Below, piece after piece: positions 1-6,587 of a stretch of 64,000 bases of DNA; the stretch's first letter is position 1; every line of letters starts with the position of its first letter. The notes below the pieces were generated by a model. That model saw only the letters and a list, made by a program, of their open reading frames with translations, had not been told where the DNA came from and ran no database searches. The stretch is from Bacteroidetes bacterium UBA2664 (GTDB taxonomy: Bacteria > Bacteroidota > Rhodothermia > Balneolales > Balneolaceae): contig DEMS01000002.1 of assembly GCA_002359315.1 (NCBI GenBank), forward strand, positions 32,729 to 96,728. The letters run 5' to 3'. Both the position numbers and the translations under genes were made by a program.

Positions 1-38
1 TTATGAGCCCGACGAGCTACCAGCTGCTCCACCCCGCG
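1..38 (-). tRNA. Initiator tRNA-fMet (CAT), 5' part only
   Basis: Read on the minus strand, bases 38 down to 1 give the 5' half of a bacterial initiator tRNA: CGCGGGG acceptor arm beginning with C1, a D arm with GGAGCAGCTGGTAGCTC, and the anticodon stem TCGGG followed by loop CTCATAA. The anticodon CAT is at complement of 3-5 and falls at tRNA position 34 counted from base 38. The three G-C pairs expected in an initiator anticodon stem are consistent with CGGG on the 5' side. The 3' half lies outside the window. Confidence 0.93.
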
Positions 39-195
39 ATATGAATTTCGTTTCGAGGATTTTAAATCAAACTTTCAGATCCATCGAAGACTGTAAAGAT
101 AAGAATTAATGCACATCAAAATCAATCTTAATAAAAGATATTATCTGATAGGTGAATGAACTTCTGATATTGGTTTGGGTGATTTTGAGTAGATA

Positions 196-921
196 TTAAC
201 GACCGATTTTTCTGAGATACAAATCTCCACTTACAGACTCAAGCCGAATCAATGTCCCGCCATTTCCGATGGTTCCGCGAAGTTCATAACCCACATGGGG
301 AAAAGGTTCTTTTCGGTTTCTGAATGTAAGGTTATCCAGATCGCTGTAGGCCTCCCCCGTTATGGTTTTCAGTGAAATATCAGCTCCATTCATTCCCGGC
401 CAGCTCAGGTCTACAAATCCGCTAATGGATTTTGCATCTACAGGCCCATCCAGATTCAACAGTTCCACATCCGCTGCAATCGTTTCAAGTACCAACTGGC
501 TGTTTCGCGGAATCTGGATTTCAAAGGTAATGGAACTGCAAACGATTTGATTTTCTCCATTTTGATTCCAGGAATAGGAGCGGTACCTCTGATCCGGACA
601 ATCGTCTGCACGACCATCCTGCAGTTTCTCTTTATCAAAGTCTGTCTCAATTCGAATTCCCGGTCCGTTTTCAATAAAATTCGCAGTAAAAGCGTCATTG
701 AGCTTACCACCATTTATTTCCACCACAGCCCGAAACGAAACTTCATCTTTTTCCCACCCTTTCACCACTATGCTTTCTCCAAATTTCAGGTTGAGTTGAA
801 TATGCGCATCAGAGTCGGTCTCGATGGTCTTTTCAATAATTCGCGGCTGAGCCTCTATTGAATGGATACCGGCAAAAAAGGCAAATAAAAGGGTGACTAT
901 CAGTCCTATAGTTTTCTTCAT
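196..921 (-). CDS. Exported DUF4097-type beta-strand protein
   Basis: 241 residues. A signal peptide is visible (MKK, hydrophobic stretch to about residue 22, cleavage near IEAQ at about 25). The mature part has short repeating strands such as GDLYLRKIG and LVLETIAADVELLNLDGPV, typical of the DUF4097 adhesin-like beta-helix/beta-roll family. The family's function is not established; the protein should be periplasmic or surface exposed. It is the last gene of a minus-strand operon (sigma factor, membrane HEAT protein, two DUF4097 proteins), 11 bases after its sister gene. Two paralogues lie in the plus-strand mirror operon at 4624 and 5564. Family assignment is by pattern, not by a search. Confidence 0.8.
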   Translation of the reverse strand: MKKTIGLIVTLLFAFFAGIHSIEAQPRIIEKTIETDSDAHIQLNLKFGESIVVKGWEKDEVSFRAVVEINGGKLNDAFTANFIENGPGIRIETDFDKEKLQDGRADDCPDQRYRSYSWNQNGENQIVCSSITFEIQIPRNSQLVLETIAADVELLNLDGPVDAKSISGFVDLSWPGMNGADISLKTITGEAYSDLDNLTFRNRKEPFPHVGYELRGTIGNGGTLIRLESVSGDLYLRKIGR

Positions 922-932
922 TTTTTTCCTCT

Positions 933-1721
933 TTATTTTCCACGGAGATAGATATCGCCACTTATGGATTTTAGCCCCACTTCAACACCGCCTCCATTTA
1001 GTGTTCCTGTTATTTGTCCGCCGCCACCTAGACGGTTCATAAGATTATCACCTCTTCCCTGAAGGTTGATTTCCAGGTCGGTATACACTTCACCTGAAAT
1101 AGAGCTCAGGTTGAAATTCGCAGCTGAGCTGGCCGGAAGAGTGATATCTATAAAACCACTGACAAGAGAGATAGAGGTAGGGTTTTCCTGATTTAGCGTA
1201 GAAAAATCGATCTCTACATTACCGCTGGTGCTGCTGGCTGTAACCGGACCTGTAATATTCGATAATTTGATATCGCCGTTTTTTGAGAGAATTTCAATCT
1301 CACCGCTGTGATTGCTGATCTCAAAATCGCCTCCGCCCCAATTTACCTGTTCTACCATCAGACGAATCCTGTTTGGAATCATTACACGGTATTCACCATC
1401 ATCACGTGAGGCCGGAATAATTCGAAACGTTCCGTTTTCCTCTTCGACTGAGAGCCCGATACCGGTATTGTCTTCAGCTGAATAGTAGAGCGCCCGCAAA
1501 CCCTCAGCCCGTTCCGGTTCTTGCTGTTCTTCATAATCGAGGTTAATAATGATCAATTCATTACTGTCATGCCCCTCAATAGTTACATCGCTTTGTCCGA
1601 CTGCAATTTCAACGGTCATGTCCGGAGAATTTCCAATATCGTGTCTGTACTCTTGGGCTACGGTTTTTTGTACCATCAAAGCTAATAGCAGAGTGGTGAT
1701 AAGAATGATTGTTTTTTTCAT
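933..1721 (-). CDS. Exported DUF4097-type beta-strand protein
   Basis: 262 residues with a clear signal peptide (MKKTIILITTLLLALMVQKTVAQ, cut after about residue 23). The body contains alternating short strands with Gly/Asn/Ser turns (NHSGEIEILSKNGDIKLSNITGPV; SISGEVYTDLEINLQG; KSISGDIYLRGK), the hallmark of DUF4097. The C-terminal motif SISGDIYLR recurs in the other three family members in this window (SGDLYLRK, NGDVYIKQ, QGDIYIRK), so all four appear related. It is third in the minus-strand sigma operon, 90 bases after the HEAT-repeat gene. No enzymatic motif is visible; a structural or envelope-sensing role is possible but not shown. Confidence 0.82.
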   Translation of the reverse strand: MKKTIILITTLLLALMVQKTVAQEYRHDIGNSPDMTVEIAVGQSDVTIEGHDSNELIIINLDYEEQQEPERAEGLRALYYSAEDNTGIGLSVEEENGTFRIIPASRDDGEYRVMIPNRIRLMVEQVNWGGGDFEISNHSGEIEILSKNGDIKLSNITGPVTASSTSGNVEIDFSTLNQENPTSISLVSGFIDITLPASSAANFNLSSISGEVYTDLEINLQGRGDNLMNRLGGGGQITGTLNGGGVEVGLKSISGDIYLRGK

Positions 1722-1811
1722 TGTTTTATTTATTTAAGGGTTCGTTTTAGATTTTTTGAAGCCACCTGTCAGGGACTCTCACAGGGACGTGATTTATTTT
1801 TGCATTTTTTA

Positions 1812-2621
1812 CTACGCCTTCAACTCAGCAATAGAGTTTTCCAATCGTACTTTTACAATCTCTTGCGTTTCCGCTCTCAGCAACATTTTCTGCATTTCAT
1901 TGATGGCCGATTTCTGTTTCATCTCCACCAGCATATCAATCAGTGTAATCTGCATAATCGGGTTGGTTTGATGTGGCAATGAATTGGTAAGTGCCTTTCC
2001 AATCTCCGGCTCATCTCTAAACCTGAAGAGTGCCTCAGTGGCTGCCAGCCGGACGTTTACATTTCGGTCGTTATTCATGGTATGGATCAAAATCTCTGTT
2101 ATTTCCTTGTCCAGATGATTGGACTGCGGCAACTGCGTGCTCATATGTACTGCAGATATCCGTTCGCTGGCCGAGGCCTGCTGAACCGGGCCGTACATCA
2201 GGGCTTTTTTTACTTGATTGATTTCAGATTGCAGGGTAGCCAGTTGCTCATCCGAGGCGCCTTGTTGTTGATTAATCAGAAGTCCGGTAGTTAATCCCGT
2301 CAGCACCAGGATGATGGCAGCAGCCGCACGAAGGGTCCAAATTATTGTTGGGGACATCCGCTTGAATTCACCTGAAGATGAACTTCGTATCTCCTGGATT
2401 GGTGATTCTTTTGCTTCCGCCATTTCAATTTTAGCCATTGGGTCGATATCTGCTCCGGGGGTTCCCAGGGCATGGATATAAGAAAACTGATCGATATAGC
2501 TTTTCAGGTGTGCAGGAATTTCGTCCTGTTGAAAGAACTCCCGCAGCTCCTTTTCTTCATTAAGAGTTGTTTCCCCTTCGAAGTACTTTTCAAGCAGTTG
2601 TTCAATTTTTTCTGTGTTCAT
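1812..2621 (-). CDS. Membrane protein with HEAT-like repeats, probable anti-sigma factor
   Basis: 269 residues. The N-terminal 60 residues are acidic and helical (IEQLLEKYFEGETTLNEEKEL), a pattern shared with Bacteroidota anti-sigma factors. One membrane segment lies at about 93-115 (IIWTLRAAAAIILVLTGLTTGLL). A short heptad-like helix follows, and residues about 150-269 form HEAT-like helical repeats (NNDRNVNVRLAATEALFRF). There are no cysteines, so the zinc-binding HxxxCxxC of classical anti-sigma factors is absent. The gene overlaps the upstream sigma gene by 20 bases, suggesting translational coupling and a matched pair. The protein at 3808 is a clear paralogue (NNDSNVNVRIAAVDAL). Anti-sigma function is inferred from position and topology. 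Confidence 0.75.
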   Translation of the reverse strand: MNTEKIEQLLEKYFEGETTLNEEKELREFFQQDEIPAHLKSYIDQFSYIHALGTPGADIDPMAKIEMAEAKESPIQEIRSSSSGEFKRMSPTIIWTLRAAAAIILVLTGLTTGLLINQQQGASDEQLATLQSEINQVKKALMYGPVQQASASERISAVHMSTQLPQSNHLDKEITEILIHTMNNDRNVNVRLAATEALFRFRDEPEIGKALTNSLPHQTNPIMQITLIDMLVEMKQKSAINEMQKMLLRAETQEIVKVRLENSIAELKA

Positions 2622-3126
2622 AGTTCTGATGTTTTAAATATTCTTCGCGAACGGTTTTGCGGGCTCTCGAAAGATTAACCCGGATGGTGTTGACGGTCAA
2701 ACCCGTCATTGTTTCAATTTCCTCGTAACTGTACTGCTCCACATCCCGCAGATGAATAATGAGTTTTTGCTGATCCGGCAGTGTTTTAAAAATGGAGTGA
2801 ATCATGCTGAGGCTGTCATTGTGTTCCGTGGTTTCACCCGGGTCGGGAAGCTCAGATTGAACCGGGAGAGTGTCCACCTCCTCATCATTTTGATTGCGAT
2901 GTTTGTACGATCGCAGCTTATCCACACAAAGATTCTTCGTCATGGTTACTCCCAATGCTTCTACACTACTGTATTCTGAAAGCCGGTTCCGCATATTCCA
3001 CAATTTCAGGAATGTATCCTGCAAAATATCTTCAGCTTCTTGTCGATTGCCGAGGAGTGTCAGCGCCACCCTGAAAAATTTATCTCCGGAAGGCAGAACC
3101 CGTTTTTTAAATTCCTGTTTTGTCAT
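2602..3126 (-). CDS. ECF RNA polymerase sigma factor
   Basis: 174 residues. Region 2 is at about residues 15-80 (FFRVALTLLGNRQEAEDILQ, then TFLKLW), with the conserved E-A-E-D-x-x-Q-x-x-F-x-K-x-W pattern. Region 4 is at about 105-160 (LPDQQKLIIHLRDVEQYSYE, then EIETMTGLTVNTIRVNLSRA), a helix-turn-helix for -35 recognition. It directs RNA polymerase to alternative promoters. It heads the minus-strand operon and overlaps the next gene, its probable anti-sigma. It is divergent from a second ECF sigma gene starting at 3218, and an inverted repeat sits midway between them. Confidence 0.95.
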   Translation of the reverse strand: MTKQEFKKRVLPSGDKFFRVALTLLGNRQEAEDILQDTFLKLWNMRNRLSEYSSVEALGVTMTKNLCVDKLRSYKHRNQNDEEVDTLPVQSELPDPGETTEHNDSLSMIHSIFKTLPDQQKLIIHLRDVEQYSYEEIETMTGLTVNTIRVNLSRARKTVREEYLKHQNYEHRKN

Positions 3127-3159
3127 TTCTATTCATCAGACGAGTGGGATGGATTATCA

Positions 3160-3189
3160 TTACAGAAGATTACGAAATTTTTTCTGTAA
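3160..3189. promoter_or_regulatory. Inverted repeat between two divergent sigma genes
   Basis: TTACAGAA (3160-3167) and TTCTGTAA (3182-3189) are perfect 8-base inverted copies separated by 14 bases. The centre (3174.5) is almost exactly midway between the two divergent sigma start codons (3126 and 3218). It could be an operator, or two outward-facing -35-like elements (CTGTAAC on +, CTGTAAT on -). Its role is inferred. Confidence 0.45.
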
Positions 3190-3217
3190 CCTTTTGATAT
3201 GGAATCAGTGTACCCAA

Positions 3218-3811
3218 ATGAACAGGCTAACGAAACGATACAACCGGTTGGATTCAAATTCGGATAACGCATTGATGATGAAAGTAAGCAATGGCGACCT
3301 CGACAAACTCGGGTTGCTGTTTGAGAGGTATAACCGCCGTCTGTTCGGGTTCTTTTACAGACTGACTCACCGTCGCGATATCAGTGAAGATCTGGTTCAG
3401 GGTGTGTTTGAACGAATTCTGAAATACAGGCAAACGTATAATGGAGACGGTGCTTTTTCAACCTGGATTTTTCAGATAGCACGAAACCAGCATATTGACT
3501 ATTACCGTAAGAATTCCAAAACGGATTCTCAGGACGATTTTAACGAATGGGATACCGTTGAATACGATGATTCCGATATCAAAGAAAAATCGGAAGACGA
3601 GCAGAACCGGTTGTTGCTTAAACGGGCACTTGAGTATCTGGATGCCGAGAAGAAACAAGCCTTGATTCTCAGCCGCTATGAAGGATTCAAATACCGGGAG
3701 ATTGCCGAAATAATGGATTGTACTGAGAACGCGGTAAAAGTGCGGGTTTTCAGAGGAATAAACGAATTGAAAGAGATCGTTACCGATCTCAAAAAAAAGG
3801 AAGAACGATGA
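3218..3811 (+). CDS. ECF RNA polymerase sigma factor
   Basis: 197 residues from the ATG at 3218. The open frame extends further upstream, but that part overlaps the divergent sigma gene and looks non-coding. ATGs at 3275/3278 are alternative starts; they would give more room for a leader. Region 2 covers about residues 28-96 (LLFERYNRRLFGFFYRLTHR, then DISEDLVQGVFERIL). Region 4 covers about 128-185 (LDAEKKQALILSRYEGFKYR, then EIAEIMDCTENAVKVRVFRG). It shares ATGA with the next gene, the probable anti-sigma, so the pair is translationally coupled. It is related in role, but not close in sequence, to the divergent sigma at 2602. Confidence 0.93.
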   Translation: MNRLTKRYNRLDSNSDNALMMKVSNGDLDKLGLLFERYNRRLFGFFYRLTHRRDISEDLVQGVFERILKYRQTYNGDGAFSTWIFQIARNQHIDYYRKNSKTDSQDDFNEWDTVEYDDSDIKEKSEDEQNRLLLKRALEYLDAEKKQALILSRYEGFKYREIAEIMDCTENAVKVRVFRGINELKEIVTDLKKKEER

Positions 3812-4608
3812 TTGACGAAAAATATATCGACTTAATTACAGGATATCTGCAGGATTCATTGGATCAGGACGATCAAAAGAAACTTGACGGGTTGATTGAG
3901 GCCGGGAAAATTAATAGGCATGATATCGATGAGATGCAGATGGTGCTTAAAGGAATAGATTCTATTGAGCCCCCCAAGCCATCCCCATCCATGCGCGATC
4001 GTTTTTACTCTATGATTGAAGAAGAGAAACAGACGCAAAGCATCAGTTGGTCAAATAAACTAAACAGGTGGATTGACGATCAGAAAAGCCGGTTTGAATT
4101 CCGTTATGCGATTTATGCAGCCATGATTTTTCTGGCCGGACTTTTTTTTGGTGATCTGTACGCCCCTCTCAGCAACCAGAGCAATCAGATAGATCGGCTT
4201 ACATCTGAAGTATCACAAATGCGGGAGATGATGATGATCTCTCTTCTGGAAAACTCTTCCGCTGCTGATAGGCTCAAAGCAGTCAACATCAGTACCGCCA
4301 TTCGTACAGAGGATAACCGGGTTGTGAACGCCCTGCTGAGCACACTAAACAACGATTCGAATGTAAATGTGCGAATTGCCGCAGTCGATGCACTTGTAGC
4401 ACACGCCTCAAACCCAACCGTACGGACCGGTCTGATCCACTCTATTACCCGTCAGGAATCCCCAATTGTGCAGGCTGCCCTGGCCGATGCCATGCTGGCC
4501 CTGCAGGAAAAACAATCGGTGGATGAATTCAGAAAGCTCCTTGAAAGAGATGAACTGGATATGAATGTCCGCAACAAACTTGAAAACACTATTGCAGCTT
4601 TAAACTAA
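3808..4608 (+). CDS. Membrane protein with HEAT-like repeats, probable anti-sigma factor
   Basis: 266 residues. An acidic N-terminal helical region (YIDLITGYLQDSLDQDDQKK) is followed by a linker rich in Pro (PPKPSPSMRDR), one membrane segment at about 99-117, a short coiled segment (NQIDRLTSEVSQMREMM) and HEAT-like repeats from about 150 to the end (NNDSNVNVRIAAVDALVAHA; VDEFRKLLERDELDMNVRNK). It has no cysteine, so no zinc anti-sigma motif. The start overlaps the sigma stop codon (ATGA). It is the paralogue of the gene at 1812. The likely topology is N-terminus in the cytoplasm holding the sigma and HEAT repeats in the periplasm; this is inferred. Confidence 0.76.
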   Translation: MIDEKYIDLITGYLQDSLDQDDQKKLDGLIEAGKINRHDIDEMQMVLKGIDSIEPPKPSPSMRDRFYSMIEEEKQTQSISWSNKLNRWIDDQKSRFEFRYAIYAAMIFLAGLFFGDLYAPLSNQSNQIDRLTSEVSQMREMMMISLLENSSAADRLKAVNISTAIRTEDNRVVNALLSTLNNDSNVNVRIAAVDALVAHASNPTVRTGLIHSITRQESPIVQAALADAMLALQEKQSVDEFRKLLERDELDMNVRNKLENTIAALN

Positions 4609-4623
4609 ACCGGAGAATAAAAT

Positions 4624-5553
4624 ATGAAAAACCATAATCTGCTTTCGACGCTTAACCTTAATTTAGGGAGTACAAAGGGAATGATACTGCTGATATCAAT
4701 AATAACATTGATATCAGCCTCAAATGTCTTCGCTCAATCATTTACCGAAACCCGACATGAAACGGCTCGTTTTCAAAACGCGGGAAATGTAAACAACACG
4801 CTGTATATACACAACATCCATGGAGATGTGATCATTAAAGGCTACGACGGCGATGAGGTACAAATTGAATATCACAAAGAAATTAATGCGGATACCCGGA
4901 ACGATCTGGACCGGGCAAAAGAAGAGATAGAGTTTCTCATTGAAGAGGAAAGAGATCGAATTCTCATCTACCTGGATGCACCATTTATTCATGTAAAAAA
5001 ACATGATAACAAAGTCAGTTACAATATCAGAAACTGGGATGATGACTATGATTTTCGCTTCGATATCATCGTACAGGTGCCCCGAAATACAAACCTGAAC
5101 GTCTCTACCATCAACAATGGAAAAGTGACGGTTGAAAACATGCGGGGGCAGAACGTAGTTGCCTCAAACGTGAATGGACATGTTGAACTTGCCAATGTTA
5201 CAGGAATCACAAAAGCCCATACTATCAACGGGAATGTTAGCGCAAGTTACAACGTGAGTCCGGCCGGCAATTCCTCTTATCAAACCTTAAACGGAACTAT
5301 TGAGGTGATCTATCCCGAAGATCTTTCCGCAGATATCACATTCAAGAGTTTGCACGGAGATCTCTATACCGATTTCCAAAACGTGCAGCGACTCGAAACC
5401 CGGGTTGAATCGGATCAGGATCGGCGCCGGGGCAAAACCACATACCGCATCGACAAATTTGCACCCCTTAGAATCGGCAATGGCGGACCCAAATTCAGTT
5501 TCGAGGTATTAAACGGCGATGTTTATATCAAACAAATGAAATCAAATACTTAA
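4624..5553 (+). CDS. Exported DUF4097-type beta-strand protein
   Basis: 309 residues. The start at 4624 is chosen because GGAG lies 6-9 bases upstream. This gives a long n-region before the hydrophobic core (MILLISIITLISASNVFAQ, ending about residue 38). ATG 4681 is an alternative that would leave only the core. The body shows the DUF4097 strand pattern (NNTLYIHNIHGDVIIKGYDG; STINNGKVTVENMRGQNVVA; NVNGHVELANVTG) and ends FEVLNGDVYIKQ. It is third in the plus-strand sigma operon, 15 bases after the HEAT-repeat gene. A perfect 12-base inverted repeat (4689-4718) lies in the signal-peptide coding part. Confidence 0.82.
   Translation: MKNHNLLSTLNLNLGSTKGMILLISIITLISASNVFAQSFTETRHETARFQNAGNVNNTLYIHNIHGDVIIKGYDGDEVQIEYHKEINADTRNDLDRAKEEIEFLIEEERDRILIYLDAPFIHVKKHDNKVSYNIRNWDDDYDFRFDIIVQVPRNTNLNVSTINNGKVTVENMRGQNVVASNVNGHVELANVTGITKAHTINGNVSASYNVSPAGNSSYQTLNGTIEVIYPEDLSADITFKSLHGDLYTDFQNVQRLETRVESDQDRRRGKTTYRIDKFAPLRIGNGGPKFSFEVLNGDVYIKQMKSNT
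4689..4718. repeat. Perfect 12-base inverted repeat in a signal-peptide coding region
   Basis: GCTGATATCAAT (4689-4700), spacer AATAAC, then ATTGATATCAGC (4707-4718). It encodes part of the hydrophobic core of the signal peptide (LLISIITLIS). It would fold into a strong hairpin in the mRNA or form a symmetric protein-binding site. Function unknown. Confidence 0.6.
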
Positions 5554-5563
5554 CATCAACATT

Positions 5564-6376
5564 ATGAAAACAATCAAACACATATTTTTTCTTTTATTAT
5601 CACTTTTTTTGGGAGTGTCAACATCCCTGGCGCAGGAGCAGGTAGTGATTCCGCTTAGCAATCCCGGAGCGCCCGGAACCCTCGAACTGGGTATTGTTCG
5701 GGGATCCATTAGTGTAAGCGGAACGGATGCCGAGCAAATTATCATCAATTATGTCAGCGGGGATAACAACGCCAACAGTAGGCAAAATACACCACAAACC
5801 AAAAATGGGTTGCGCAGAATTTCAGACAAATCCATCGGTTTTGAGGTAACCGAAAGTAACAATAAGGTTGAAATTGGAGGCACATCACCAATGGCGGATG
5901 TTAATTTTTCAATTTCAGTACCTCGAAATTTCTCGGTCTTTCTCTCTACAGTAAATGGAGGAAATGTTATCGTTGAAAACATCAACGGCGAGATCGAGAT
6001 CAGTAATGTCAATGGGAATGTCATTCTAACAAACGTAAGCGGTTCAGCGTCTGTCAATACTGTAAATGGTGATATTTCCGCATCATTCAACAGTATAAAC
6101 CAGGATAATCCAATGGCCTTCAGTAATGTACATGGTGATATCGACATTACCCTGCCGGCAAATGTTCGTTTTACGGCAAATATGAAATCGGAATGGGGTG
6201 AAATTTACACGGATTTTGAAATGGATATCAACCGATCTAACCGGGAAAATATTCAGGCAAATTCGGATGTTTATAAAGTATCCATCAATAACTCGATTAT
6301 TGGAAATATTAACGGAGGTGGGCCTGAATATCTCTTCAAAACACTTCAGGGCGATATTTATATCAGAAAGCGATAG
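5564..6376 (+). CDS. Exported DUF4097-type beta-strand protein
   Basis: 270 residues with a signal peptide (MKTIKHIFFLLLSLFLGVST, cleavage near SLAQ at about 24). The mature part begins with strands LELGIVRGSISVSGTDAEQI, then NGGNVIVENINGEIEISNVN and NGNVILTNVSGSASVNTVNG, a textbook DUF4097 pattern, and ends LFKTLQGDIYIRKR. It lies 10 bases after its sister gene and closes the plus-strand operon. It most resembles the protein at 933 in its N-terminal layout and in the phrase INQDNPMAFSNVHGDI versus LNQENPTSISLVSGFI, suggesting that the two operons arose by duplication. Probably periplasmic or surface exposed. Confidence 0.83.
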   Translation: MKTIKHIFFLLLSLFLGVSTSLAQEQVVIPLSNPGAPGTLELGIVRGSISVSGTDAEQIIINYVSGDNNANSRQNTPQTKNGLRRISDKSIGFEVTESNNKVEIGGTSPMADVNFSISVPRNFSVFLSTVNGGNVIVENINGEIEISNVNGNVILTNVSGSASVNTVNGDISASFNSINQDNPMAFSNVHGDIDITLPANVRFTANMKSEWGEIYTDFEMDINRSNRENIQANSDVYKVSINNSIIGNINGGGPEYLFKTLQGDIYIRKR

Positions 6377-6587
6377 ACAGATTTACCCGGTAACTTTGAA
6401 TTTTCTAGGGTTCTCATCAGAGTTCCGGTCGTCGCCTTTGATTTTAAAGTTAAAATCATAAATCGAACTCTTCAGAACCTTGTATCCCTTCGGACTCTAT
6501 CAAGTTCTTTATATGCTTTGTAATGAATCGGCTTTACACTCGTCTGTTTCATGAAGCTACAATCCTTGTTTAAACCATTATTGAACC

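Noticed and set aside
2894..3217. N-terminal extension of the plus-strand sigma factor upstream of 3218
   Set aside because: It overlaps the divergent sigma gene on the other strand and has no similarity to sigma region 1 or 2; the conserved part begins after 3218.
196..6376. Genomic island or prophage
   Set aside because: No integrase, transposase, phage gene or attachment repeat beside the initiator tRNA fragment; codon use looks like the rest of the window by eye.
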